25,771 nucleotides of DNA. It comes from an uncultured Gemmatimonadota bacterium. Lineage in GTDB: Bacteria; Gemmatimonadota; Gemmatimonadetes; Gemmatimonadales; Gemmatimonadaceae. Every line of letters starts with the position of its first letter. Within the stretch, counting starts at the first letter, position 1. The stretch is taken from NCBI GenBank assembly GCA_946478895.1, contig CAMLDY010000032.1, forward strand, positions 1 to 25,771, in the 5' to 3' direction. The translations under genes and the position numbers were made by a program. Below are positions 15,574-23,671 of this stretch, piece by piece. The notes under the pieces are model-generated. The model was given only the letters and a program-made list of their open reading frames with translations, searched no databases and was not told where the DNA came from.

Positions 15574-16728
15574 CTAGTTCTTGCCGCTCACCTTCAGCTG
15601 GTCCCAATCCATGTACATGGTGTTGGTGACCGTACCGCCGCCACCGCCCCACACCGGCGCATAGTGCAGGGACCGCCACGACGGTGCGCTGTTCTGGAAT
15701 TTCACACCGCCAACGTGAGTGATGTGAGTTCCATTGAGCCAGAGATCCATGTATCCGTCGGCGTTCCCAACGGTGTTCATCGCAGCGACAAGCTCGATGT
15801 GAAACCATTGACCGCGAGTCACCACGGCATTCGCTCCGAGATTCGGCTTCCAGTCGGGGTTCTGTGGATCGGCGGATCCCTCGCCGCCCTTCACGATGTT
15901 CTGTCCCTCGATGTACGGGTACAGCGTCGCACCCGCTTTTCCGCCCGGGCCGTACAGAACGATCACGATGCTTGGCACATCGGTCGATGTGTACAGGTAG
16001 TACATCTTGTTGATGTCGGACGGGTGGTTCTGCCAGTTGCTGGAGACCTTCGCCCAGTGTGATACGTACACCGTCTTGTAGAGGAAATTCGGCGAGTCGC
16101 CGTCCCATGGAGCACCGCCGCCGGTGAAGCCTGCGGGGTAAGTCACGCGCAGAATATTCGATGGTGATACTGGCGCGGTGGCATCCTGGATGATCTTCCC
16201 GCCGGTGCCGCCATTCGACGGTTCGTCCCAGCCTAGCTCGTGAAGCGCGTTGAACGGTCGGTCCGAAATCAGCGTCATACCGGCCGGCTCATTCGACCCC
16301 GGCGGTGGCGGCGGAGGCGGTGGTGGCACAGCCGAGTCCTGAACGCTGAGCGACGCACTGCCGCTGTGTAAGCGATGGCTGGCGATGATCGACGTGCTTC
16401 CGACCGCCAGCGCTTTGACCAATCCGGTCGTATCGACCGATGCAACCGCTGGATTGCTCGAGCTCCAGTCCACCGTCCGCTTGAGCGTTCTGCCGTATTT
16501 ATCCAGGAAGACTACGCTCGCCTGGGTCGTCTGTCCGACGGCGAGAGTGCTCGAGCCGAGGCTTACCTCGACGGTTGCAATCGCGCGCGCCTCATCCGCG
16601 GTCAGATCATTGGTGGTCAGCCCGCCATCGGGACCGGTGACACTGTTGTCCGAGCACGAAAGTCCAGCAATCAATATGAGAGAGAGCGCGACTGCGCTCG
16701 GTATTTTGCGATTCACGAGAACACCCAT
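15574..16728 (-). CDS. BIG2 Ig-like lipoprotein with C-terminal jelly-roll region
   Basis: A 384-residue lipoprotein: signal peptide, lipid Cys 25 (lipobox AGLSC, then SDNSVTGP), a BIG2-type Ig-like domain (about 52-130; ATVEVSLGSSTLAVGQTTQA then a VDWSSSNPAVASVD segment), a nine-Pro linker (about 134-143), then a C-terminal region of about 240 residues rich in Trp and Gly with HWAKVSSNWQNHPSDINKMY and WFHIELVAAMN segments. The latter pattern recalls concanavalin-like jelly-roll domains of secreted polysaccharide-binding or lyase proteins. It may bind or degrade an extracellular glycan. Two starts are possible: ATG 16728 or the GTG four codons on. An 8-bp inverted repeat overlaps the ATG. Confidence 0.72.
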   Translation of the reverse strand: MGVLVNRKIPSAVALSLILIAGLSCSDNSVTGPDGGLTTNDLTADEARAIATVEVSLGSSTLAVGQTTQASVVFLDKYGRTLKRTVDWSSSNPAVASVDTTGLVKALAVGSTSIIASHRLHSGSASLSVQDSAVPPPPPPPPPGSNEPAGMTLISDRPFNALHELGWDEPSNGGTGGKIIQDATAPVSPSNILRVTYPAGFTGGGAPWDGDSPNFLYKTVYVSHWAKVSSNWQNHPSDINKMYYLYTSTDVPSIVIVLYGPGGKAGATLYPYIEGQNIVKGGEGSADPQNPDWKPNLGANAVVTRGQWFHIELVAAMNTVGNADGYMDLWLNGTHITHVGGVKFQNSAPSWRSLHYAPVWGGGGGTVTNTMYMDWDQLKVSGKN

Positions 16729-16735
16729 GAATCGC
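16708..16735 (-). repeat. Inverted repeat straddling the start of the BIG2 lipoprotein gene
   Basis: GCGATTCA (16708-16715) and TGAATCGC (16728-16735) form an exact 8-bp inverted repeat with a 12-nt centre. In the minus-strand mRNA the first arm ends in the A of the ATG and the alternative GTG start lies in the second arm, so a hairpin would cover the start region. Confidence 0.45.
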
Positions 16736-17004
16736 GCGACTGCATTCAGGGTGGCCGCGGCAGGAACGCATTCGCGTTCGCGTCAATCCGCGCCAAGACA
16801 GCGGATCGCGTTTGTGGTTGCAGCGACCGGCAACGCCGTAAGGACGGCGCGCATCTATATACGTCAGGCGAGACATTCGTATCGCCAACTGGTTAGCGTT
16901 GATTTCAGTGAACGAGTCGCGCGATGTTGTGCGCGCATTTGCGTGCAAGGCGAGGATCGTGCCGCGCTTACTTGACCGCCGCGATCACCACTGCGACTTT
17001 GGCG

Positions 17005-17018
17005 TTAACTGGAGTTAA
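17005..17018. promoter_or_regulatory. TTAACT-GG-AGTTAA dyad containing the ribosome binding site
   Basis: A perfect 6-bp dyad (TTAACT, GG, AGTTAA) contains GGAG at 17011-17014, which is the Shine-Dalgarno for the gene starting at 17022 (7-nt spacing). A protein bound here would block translation start or transcription. The 2-nt centre is too short for an RNA hairpin, so DNA binding is the likelier role. Confidence 0.35.
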
Positions 17019-17021
17019 TCA

Positions 17022-17486
17022 ATGCTCGAGGCAGTTCCCACCAGCTTGTTCGCGAGGAATTTCCGGCTCTACCAGGACAGTGCGCTCGTCGGCGAGATCG
17101 ACAATGCCCTTTGGCGCGAGCGCGCGACCCTCGAGCTGGAGGAAGGAACATACGATCTGTTTCGCGAGCGCAGCTGGACGGGCGCCTTTCTTCTCGAGCG
17201 GAACGGCAGCGTGATCGCGCGCGCCGTCAAGCCGAGCATGTTCAGCTCGCGTTTCGACGTGGATACGGCGGACCGTCACATCGAGCTGCGCAGACTCTCG
17301 ATGTTCAACCGCCGCTTCGGCGTCTTCGACGGCGGCAAGCAGACCGGAACCATCTACTCGGCCACATTGTTCAACAGACGCGTGAACATCGATCTTCCCG
17401 CCGACTGGCCCGCGTCGACGCGAGCCTTCCTGTACTGGCTGACCTATCTGATGTGGAGACGCGAGAACGGCGCGGGGTCAGCGTAG
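17022..17486 (+). CDS. Conserved-type 154-residue protein, unknown function
   Basis: A soluble 154-residue protein with a good GGAG ribosome binding site 7 nt upstream. It is a run of short beta strands (ARNFRLYQDSALVGEI, ATLELEEGTYDLFRE, GAFLLERNGSVIARAV, RRFGVFDGGKQTGTIY) followed by a C-terminal amphipathic/hydrophobic helix (TRAFLYWLTYLMWRR). The layout recalls LURP-one/Tubby-like beta-barrels that end in a hydrophobic helix, but this is a shape impression, not a motif match. No signal peptide is visible. Its stop abuts the stop of the kinase gene on the other strand with no bases between. Confidence 0.65.
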   Translation: MLEAVPTSLFARNFRLYQDSALVGEIDNALWRERATLELEEGTYDLFRERSWTGAFLLERNGSVIARAVKPSMFSSRFDVDTADRHIELRRLSMFNRRFGVFDGGKQTGTIYSATLFNRRVNIDLPADWPASTRAFLYWLTYLMWRRENGAGSA

Positions 17487-18341
17487 CTACTGCGTCAGTC
17501 CCATCACCAGCGCCCTGGCGTAGGCGCCCGCGGTGTAGAATCGCGCGGCGCGGGATTTCTGCAGCGCCTTGATGATCGCCGCATCTACTCCCGCAGGTAC
17601 TTCGGGCCGCAGCACGCGGATCGACTTGGGCGGCTCGTTGACGTGTCGTGAGAAGATCGCCAGCTCCGTCGGACCGGTGAACGGCGGCTCGCCGGCGAGC
17701 ATCTCGTAGGTGACGCAGCCCAGCGCGTAGACATCGCAACGCGCGTCGAGCTCTCGCATCGCTTCCACCTGCTCGGGGCTCATGTACTCGGGCGTCCCGA
17801 TCGACACCCCCGACACCGTGATCTGCTCGGCGGAATCGACGGCCATCGCCCGGGCAATCCCGAAGTCGGCGACGATCACCCGTCCATCGGAGACGAGGAT
17901 GTTGGCCGGCTTGATGTCGCGGTGGATTATTCCGCGGCTGTGAGCGTAATCCAGCGCGCCGGCTACATCCTCGGCGATCGAAACAGCATCGCGGATCGCG
18001 AGCGGGCCCGCTTCCCTGAGACGCATCTGGAGAGTGGTGCCTTCAACGAAAGGCATCGTGAAATACAGCAGTGCCTCGTTGACCGACCCGTAGTCCAGGA
18101 GTGGAAGAATCGCGGGATGATTGAGGTGACTGAGGATCTCGATCTCGCGACGGAATCTTGTCTCCCCGACAACGGTGGCGATCTCGGGTCGGAGGATCTT
18201 GACCGCGACGGGATGACCGCGATCGCGATCGTCGGCGAGGGCAACGTAGGCGGCGCCACCCTTTCCGATCAGCTCCCGGAATTGGTAGCGCGCGGGCAGT
18301 GACGCCGCGAGGCGTTCTCCTCGCTCTGACTCGACGCTCAA
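17487..18341 (-). CDS. Ser/Thr protein kinase, kinase domain only
   Basis: A 284-residue Hanks-type kinase with all core motifs: Gly loop IGKGGAAYVALA, catalytic Lys48 in VAVKIL, HRD (H140-R-D142) in HRDIKPANILV, DFG (D159-F-G161) and GTPEYMSPEQ. It has no TM helix, PASTA or TPR region, so it is a soluble minimal kinase. The start is TTG 18341-18339, the only standard start between the upstream in-frame TGA and the first motif; AGG inside the ligD stop region is a weak Shine-Dalgarno 6 nt before. ligD ends 7 bp upstream, so the kinase is co-transcribed with ligD and may be coupled to it. Confidence 0.93.
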   Translation of the reverse strand: MSVESERGERLAASLPARYQFRELIGKGGAAYVALADDRDRGHPVAVKILRPEIATVVGETRFRREIEILSHLNHPAILPLLDYGSVNEALLYFTMPFVEGTTLQMRLREAGPLAIRDAVSIAEDVAGALDYAHSRGIIHRDIKPANILVSDGRVIVADFGIARAMAVDSAEQITVSGVSIGTPEYMSPEQVEAMRELDARCDVYALGCVTYEMLAGEPPFTGPTELAIFSRHVNEPPKSIRVLRPEVPAGVDAAIIKALQKSRAARFYTAGAYARALVMGLTQ

Positions 18342-18348
18342 AATGAGC

Positions 18349-21036
18349 CTACGCGCTCATGACCTTCGCGAGAGCATCGAGCACGCCCGGGAGATCGGGC
18401 CTGGTCGTCAGCACCGGGGATATGGGATCGCGACCCATTGTTTCCATTCTCTCGATTGCGTTGGCGATGGTGAAGGTCCGCGGATCGAGAGTGGAGTCGA
18501 CCTCATCCCAAACCAGGGGCATCGACACCGTCGCTCCGGGCAGCGGACGAACACTGAACGGTGCAACAATCGTCTGTCCGTGACGGTTCTGCAAGTAATC
18601 GAGATAGACCTTGTCGCCGCGCTTTGTCACGTGCCGGGTTATCGTCGCGATGTCCGCGAGCTCGCGCAGAACGCAACGGGCGAGCAGCTCGCCCAGCATC
18701 CGCGACTGCTCGTAGGTACACTGTCTGCCGAGCGGAAGCATGATGTGCAGCCCGGTCTTGCCGGTCGTTTTCACATAGTTCGGCAAGCCGACTTCTTCAC
18801 AGATGCGGTGCAGAACCTGTGCGCACTTGATCACGTCGGAGAACGGCGCTTCCTTCGGATCCAGATCGATCACACACCAGTCGGGCAGCTCCAGGGATCC
18901 TTCGCGACTCGCCCAGACGTGGATCGGAATCGATCCCATGTTGGCGATGTAAAGGAGCGCCTCCTCGCAATCACAGACGAAGAACCGGATCTCGCGCTGG
19001 GTGTCCTCGCTCCAGATCGGAATGGTGCGAATCCACTCGGGGACGAAAACGGGCGCGTCCTTCTGGTAGAAGGACTTGCCGTCGATGCCGTCGGGGTAGC
19101 GCGTCAGCACGACCGGCCGATTCTCGAGATACGGCAGCAGCCACTTCCCAACCGCCTTGTAGTATTCGATCAGCTGGCCCTTGGTGTACTTCTCCGCCGG
19201 CCAGAAAACCTTGTTGAGATTGGAGTAGTTGATCTTCTTCTCGATCGCGGCGCGTGCGGGCGGCGGCGATGTTTCTACGACGGCGTGGGCGTCGACGTGG
19301 GCGCGCTCGCGCACGACCCTTCGATTCTTGCTGCTGCGTGGCGGCTTGGGTTCGCTCTGCTCGTCCTCCGCGCTTTCAACTTCGTCGGTCGGAGCCGCCG
19401 CGCTCCATCCCTGGCGCTCACATTCGTGCGGACGCTTGTCGGTGCGCAAACGCAGAAACGTCGCGTGCCGCAGCAGTCCGTCGGGAGTGAACTCGCGATA
19501 TCGCACCTCGCACACCACCGCCGCATCCACCCAGGTCGTAGTAGTCGTCTCGGGGATCTGGTCGCTGCGCAGCGGCTCCTTCTCACTTTCGTAGACAGGA
19601 CCGGCGCAAAGCGGATCCTTACGGCGAATGGGATCGAGCAGCTCGTACAGCTCCTTGAGTAGCGCGTCGTTGAATCCGGTCCCGACGCGGCCGGCGTACA
19701 CCAGAGTGCCGTTCACCCAATCGGCGAGCTGCAACGCGCCGAGGTGCGGCCGACTCCCGTTCGGCTTGGTGAAGCCGACCACCACGAAATCTCCACTGCG
19801 CTCGGCTTTGATCTTGAGCCACTGCGATGAGCGGCCTTTGCGGTAGGGCGCGTCAGCTTTCTTGGCGACGATTCCCTCGAGACCCATCGCCGTCACCTGC
19901 TTGAGGAATGCCTCGCCTTCGGTCTCGATGTGATCCAAATATCGAACAGCGCCGAGTTTCGGGACGACGTCGGCTAGCAGCTCCTTGCGACGGATGAGCG
20001 GGAGCGGTCGCAGATCAAAATCCTCGAACGCCAGCAAGTCGAAGGCGTAGAAAGTTGCGGGCAGCTTCACTGCCGCACTGGCGATCTCCATCTCCGACGA
20101 CAACCGGCCACGTTGCTGCAAACGCGAGAAGCTGGGAATGCCGTTGGCATCGAGGCAGACGACCTCGCCGTCGATGATGCACTCGTCGAAGGGCAGCGCC
20201 TTCACCGCGCGCGCGATCTCGGGAAACACGCTCGTGTAGTCGTTGCCATTACGGGTGAGAAGCAGCGCCTCCCCGTTCGACTTGCTGGCGATCAGGCGGT
20301 AGCCATCGAGCTTGAGCTCGAACAGCCAGTCGTCGCGAGTGAACGCAGCCTCGTGCGGCTCGCAGTGCATCGCCTCGACCCTGACGGGATCGACGCGCGT
20401 GCGCACGGCTTTCTCTTCGGCTTCGAGCGCAGCGCGGATCGCGGCAGCGGGTCCGGCACCCGCCATGATCTCTTCAACGGTGAGACCGGAGAGGACGGAT
20501 TCCTCGTTGAATTCGTCGGGCGTACCCGCCGGCAACATCCACGAGTCGCGCTCCTTGATCAGGAGCCAATCTTTCTCGCTTTTCTTGAGCTTCACGAGTG
20601 TCCACTTGCCGTGGAGCTTGTAGCCTTTGAGCTCGAAGAGGAGCTTCCCTTTCTCGAGACCTTCGCGCCAATCCTCGAGCGGCACCCACTCGCCGCGGTC
20701 CCACACGATCACACCGCCGGCGCCGTAGTTCCCGGCGGGAATCACTCCCTCGAAATCACCGTACTCGAGCGGATGGTCTTCGACCTTGACGGCGAGTCTC
20801 TTCTCTGCCTGGTCGTACGACGGACCTTTCGGTACCGCCCACGACCTCAGAACACCGTCCATCTCCAGCCGCAAATCGAAATGGAGATTTCGCGCGGCGT
20901 GTTTGTGCACGACGAAGAGGTTCCCGGACGCGGCGGGAACGCCCCCGAACGGCTCAGGTGTCCGGTCCGGAGACCGCTTGGAGCGGTACTTGGCGAGGGA
21001 GTCGGCAGTTGCCGGCGAGTTACCTCTTGCGTCCAT
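18349..21036 (-). CDS. ligD: DNA ligase D (PE-LIG-POL), NHEJ
   Basis: An 895-residue LigD in Pseudomonas order. The phosphoesterase domain (about 40-165) has H46, D54 and H88 at positions matching the metal ligands of P. aeruginosa LigD. The ATP-dependent ligase domain (about 215-540) has the nucleotidyl Lys K242 in L-K-L-D-G. A low-complexity charged linker (about 545-595) follows, then the primase-polymerase domain (about 600-890) with D724-L-D726 and the TTGKTGLHIMLPL motif. It seals and fills double-strand breaks with Ku. It is divergent from ku across 144 bp and followed by the kinase gene. The N-terminus (MDARGNSPATADSLAKYRSK) is the usual LigD leader. Confidence 0.97.
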   Translation of the reverse strand: MDARGNSPATADSLAKYRSKRSPDRTPEPFGGVPAASGNLFVVHKHAARNLHFDLRLEMDGVLRSWAVPKGPSYDQAEKRLAVKVEDHPLEYGDFEGVIPAGNYGAGGVIVWDRGEWVPLEDWREGLEKGKLLFELKGYKLHGKWTLVKLKKSEKDWLLIKERDSWMLPAGTPDEFNEESVLSGLTVEEIMAGAGPAAAIRAALEAEEKAVRTRVDPVRVEAMHCEPHEAAFTRDDWLFELKLDGYRLIASKSNGEALLLTRNGNDYTSVFPEIARAVKALPFDECIIDGEVVCLDANGIPSFSRLQQRGRLSSEMEIASAAVKLPATFYAFDLLAFEDFDLRPLPLIRRKELLADVVPKLGAVRYLDHIETEGEAFLKQVTAMGLEGIVAKKADAPYRKGRSSQWLKIKAERSGDFVVVGFTKPNGSRPHLGALQLADWVNGTLVYAGRVGTGFNDALLKELYELLDPIRRKDPLCAGPVYESEKEPLRSDQIPETTTTTWVDAAVVCEVRYREFTPDGLLRHATFLRLRTDKRPHECERQGWSAAAPTDEVESAEDEQSEPKPPRSSKNRRVVRERAHVDAHAVVETSPPPARAAIEKKINYSNLNKVFWPAEKYTKGQLIEYYKAVGKWLLPYLENRPVVLTRYPDGIDGKSFYQKDAPVFVPEWIRTIPIWSEDTQREIRFFVCDCEEALLYIANMGSIPIHVWASREGSLELPDWCVIDLDPKEAPFSDVIKCAQVLHRICEEVGLPNYVKTTGKTGLHIMLPLGRQCTYEQSRMLGELLARCVLRELADIATITRHVTKRGDKVYLDYLQNRHGQTIVAPFSVRPLPGATVSMPLVWDEVDSTLDPRTFTIANAIERMETMGRDPISPVLTTRPDLPGVLDALAKVMSA

Positions 21037-21089
21037 CCCTGTGCTTAGTGAGAGTTGAACCAGGCAGAGTTTTCCACGTCAGAAATTTT

Positions 21090-21109
21090 TGTGACCCACA
21101 GACTATAAA
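21090..21109. promoter_or_regulatory. Likely shared promoter/operator between ligD and ku
   Basis: TATAAA (21104-21109) reads as a -10 for ku; on the minus strand the overlapping TATAGT (21107-21102) is one base off TATAAT and could serve ligD. A small dyad TGTG-ACC-CACA (21090-21100) lies next to it. No matching -35 is seen for either, so assignment is tentative. Confidence 0.3.
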
Positions 21110-21145
21110 TGGTGGGAACCCCGTAAGCCACCTTTTTCGTCCGCG

Positions 21146-21180
21146 CCCCGCTTCCCCGCTCCCTCTTCCCGCATCCCCCC
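21146..21180 (-). repeat. G-quadruplex-capable tract abutting the ku start
   Basis: The minus strand has five G-runs of 6, 3, 3, 4 and 4 bases separated by 3-4 nt. The plus-strand reading, CCCCGCTTCCC and similar units, resembles the tract at 5403-5434. It ends at the base before the ku ATG, so ku has a C-rich leader with no Shine-Dalgarno and the G-rich strand is the template. A role in regulation is inferred. Confidence 0.5.
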
Positions 21181-21999
21181 ATGCCCGCTCGCTCAATCGG
21201 AACCGCCACGATCTCCTTCGGCCTCGTCTCGGTACCCGTCAACATCTACTCGTCATCAGAGTCCAAGACGAGCGTGTCGTTCAACATGCTACACAAGAAG
21301 TGCGGGACCCGGCTCAAGCAGCAATACATCTGCACCAAAGACAACGAAGTCGTCACCCGCGACGACACCGTGAAGGGCTACGAGTTCGCGAAGGATCAGT
21401 ACGTCGTACTGTCGGCCGAGGAGCTCAAGGCGCTCGAGGAAAAAGCGACCGGCACCATCGACGTCGTCGAGTTCGTTCCGCTTGCGGGGGTCGATCGCGA
21501 GTACCTCGAGAAGGTCTACTACCTCGGCCCCGACAAGGGCGGTGACCGCGCTTATCGCCTGCTCGCCGCCGCCCTCAAGGAAACCGGACGCGCCGCATTG
21601 GGTCAGTACGCTGCGCGCGGGCAACAGCATCTCGTGTTACTGCGCCCGCTCAACGGTGTGCTGGTGATGGAGCAGCTCCACTACGCCGACGAGCTGCGTC
21701 CCACCACCGAAGTCACCATTCCGCCCGGCGACGTGAAGGAAGCCGAGCTCAAGCTCGCGAAGCAGCTGATCGACCAGACGTCGAACGAGACCTTCGAGCC
21801 CAACAAATACAAGGACACCGTGCGCGAGCGGATGCTGGAGACCATCCAACGCAAGATCGACGGTCAGGACATCACCGCCGATGTCACGCCGGGCTCCGAG
21901 ACGAAGATGCTCGACCTGATGGAAGCCCTGAAGGCGAGTCTCGCCAAGGAGAAGCCGGCCAAGAAGGAGAAGTCCGAGTCGAAGCGCATGGTCTCGTGA
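21181..21999 (+). CDS. ku: Ku DNA-end-binding protein
   Basis: A 272-residue bacterial Ku. The N-terminus MPARSIGTATISFGLVSVPV is the family signature, followed by SFNMLHKKCGTRLKQQYIC, the conserved beta-barrel (YYLGPDKGGDRAYRLLAAAL) and the homodimer core. The C-terminal tail is Lys-rich (AKEKPAKKEKSESKR), the usual minimal bacterial extension that aids DNA binding and LigD recruitment. It binds broken ends as a ring dimer. It is transcribed away from ligD; its last bases overlap the next gene (GTGA). The leader is C-rich and lacks a Shine-Dalgarno. Confidence 0.97.
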   Translation: MPARSIGTATISFGLVSVPVNIYSSSESKTSVSFNMLHKKCGTRLKQQYICTKDNEVVTRDDTVKGYEFAKDQYVVLSAEELKALEEKATGTIDVVEFVPLAGVDREYLEKVYYLGPDKGGDRAYRLLAAALKETGRAALGQYAARGQQHLVLLRPLNGVLVMEQLHYADELRPTTEVTIPPGDVKEAELKLAKQLIDQTSNETFEPNKYKDTVRERMLETIQRKIDGQDITADVTPGSETKMLDLMEALKASLAKEKPAKKEKSESKRMVS

Positions 22000-22706
22000 A
22001 GATCCTGGCCGGAACCAGCGGCTACGCGTTCAAGGAGTGGAAGGGCAACTTCTACCCCACCGAGCTGAAGGACGACGGATTCCTCGGGTACTACGCGACG
22101 AAATTTCCGACGGTGGAGATCAACAACACGTTCTACCGCCTGCCGAAAGAGAACGTGCTGATGGAATGGGCAGCGCAGGTGCCGCAGAATTTCACCTTCG
22201 CGCTGAAGGCGAGCCAGCGCATCACCCATCACGCTCGTCTCAAGGAAGAATCGGCAGACACCGTCGATTTTCTGCTCCGCAACACCGCCAAGCTCGGCGA
22301 TCGTCTGGGCCCGATTCTCTTCCAGCTACCGCCCAATCTCAGGAAGGATGTGAACCGCTTCCGCGGATTTCTGGGTCTGCTACCGTCCGACCGGCGCTAC
22401 GTCTTCGAGTTCCGGCACGAGAGCTGGTTCGACGACGAAGTCTATGACGCGATGCGCGAGCGCGACATCGCGATGTGCGTCGCCGAGCAGGACGACTTCA
22501 AGTGTCCGGTCGTGTGCACCGCGACGTGGGGATATCTGCGACTGCACAAGCTCGACTATCAGGCGAACGAGCTCAACGACTGGGCGAAGTGCGTGACATC
22601 CCAGCAGTGGAATGACGCCTACGTATTCTTCAAGCACGATGAGACGGAGAATGGCGGCTCCGGTCCGCCGGCGGTCTCGTCTTTCGTCAACGCGTGCAAC
22701 TGTTAG
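21996..22706 (+). CDS. DUF72 (YecE-like) protein
   Basis: A 236-residue DUF72 protein. The family N-terminus GTSGYAFKEWKGNFYP is clear, then VEINNTFYRLP, the FQLPPNLR segment (about 108-115), the FEFRHESWF motif and the C-terminal YVFFKHDE. DUF72 proteins fold as TIM barrels and their activity is unknown. The start GTG 21996-21998 overlaps the ku stop (GTGA), so the two are translationally coupled, and the gene is followed by the EEP lipoprotein 19 bp on. Coupling with ku suggests a role near double-strand-break repair, but that rests on context only. Confidence 0.9.
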   Translation: MKILAGTSGYAFKEWKGNFYPTELKDDGFLGYYATKFPTVEINNTFYRLPKENVLMEWAAQVPQNFTFALKASQRITHHARLKEESADTVDFLLRNTAKLGDRLGPILFQLPPNLRKDVNRFRGFLGLLPSDRRYVFEFRHESWFDDEVYDAMRERDIAMCVAEQDDFKCPVVCTATWGYLRLHKLDYQANELNDWAKCVTSQQWNDAYVFFKHDETENGGSGPPAVSSFVNACNC

Positions 22707-22725
22707 TACCGATAGCACGAGATCG

Positions 22726-23556
22726 ATGATCCCTATTCGCCGACGACTGATTGCCGTCGGCGTTTTGTCGTTGCTCGCCGGCTGTGCGCACTCACCAGCC
22801 ACGCGGTCCGAGGTCGCGCGCGATGGGCTTTCGTTGCGTGTGATGACCTACAACATCCAATCGGGCGGCGGCGACCTGTCGCGCGTCGCGCAGGTAATTC
22901 GCGATGCGGCGCCCGATCTGGTGGGTCTCCAGGAAGTCGATGTTCACTGGGCCGAGCGCAGCAAGTTCGCCGATCAGGCGGCGACGCTCGCCAAGGAGCT
23001 GGGAATGGAGGTGCGCTTCGCTCCGATCTATCGCTTGCCGGCGACGGCGGCCGACCCGCCTCGCGAATTCGGCGTGGCGCTCCTGAGCCGGCTCCCGATC
23101 ACGAGCTGGCGCAACGACACCATCACCAGACTCTCCACGCAGCAAGCGAATCCCGTCCCCACGCCGGCGCCTGGTTTCCTCGAGGCAGTGGTAGATGCGC
23201 ACGGAGTTCCGCTTCGGGTCTTCGTAACCCACCTCGACTACCGCGCCGACCCTGCCGTCCGGGTCCAGCAGGTAAAGGAGATGCTGGGCTACCTCGGCGA
23301 TCGGTCGGCACCGACGCTTCTGCTCGGCGACCTGAACGCCACGCCGGACGCGCCCGAGCTTCAGCCGCTGTTTCAGCAATTGCACGACAGCATGGCCGAC
23401 CGGGGGGAAGCCCTCACCTACCCCGCCGAGGCGCCCGCCAAGCGGATCGACTACATCCTCTGCTCGGGGCAGTTTGAGACGCGCAGCGCGTCGATACCCG
23501 CCACGACGGCTTCGGACCATCGGCCGGTCATAGTTGAGCTTGTGTGGAAGCGTTAA
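22726..23556 (+). CDS. Endonuclease/exonuclease/phosphatase-family lipoprotein
   Basis: A 276-residue protein from ATG 22726, chosen because it gives a clean lipoprotein signal (MIPIRRRLIAVGVLSLLAG, lipid Cys 20) while the longer frame adds 38 residues inside DUF72. EEP motifs are in order: TYNIQSGGG (about 42), LQEVD (catalytic Glu, about 68), FVTHLDYR, LGDLNATPD (Asp/Asn metal-phosphate site), KRIDYIL and SDHRPV (catalytic Asp-His). Such exported EEP proteins act on nucleic acid, sugar-phosphate or lipid phosphate. As a lipoprotein it cannot act on cytoplasmic DNA, so its place behind ku and DUF72 may be incidental. Confidence 0.88.
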   Translation: MIPIRRRLIAVGVLSLLAGCAHSPATRSEVARDGLSLRVMTYNIQSGGGDLSRVAQVIRDAAPDLVGLQEVDVHWAERSKFADQAATLAKELGMEVRFAPIYRLPATAADPPREFGVALLSRLPITSWRNDTITRLSTQQANPVPTPAPGFLEAVVDAHGVPLRVFVTHLDYRADPAVRVQQVKEMLGYLGDRSAPTLLLGDLNATPDAPELQPLFQQLHDSMADRGEALTYPAEAPAKRIDYILCSGQFETRSASIPATTASDHRPVIVELVWKR

Positions 23557-23671
23557 CCGCGAAAAAAGTAAGGTGGAGGGTGCGACTCAGTTCGCTTTTG
23601 GTTTTTGCCACCGACGGTCCCACGAGCCTGTCCCTTTGGCTATGATATAGACTGTGCCTGAACGCCATCCT

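Noticed and set aside
17486..17487. Abutting convergent stops of the 154-residue gene and the kinase as a sign of truncation
   Set aside because: Both proteins look complete; the junction is a compact arrangement.
18343..19662. 439-codon open frame on the plus strand opposite ligD
   Set aside because: Fully antisense to a clear LigD; long because of high GC and codon bias, with no motif.
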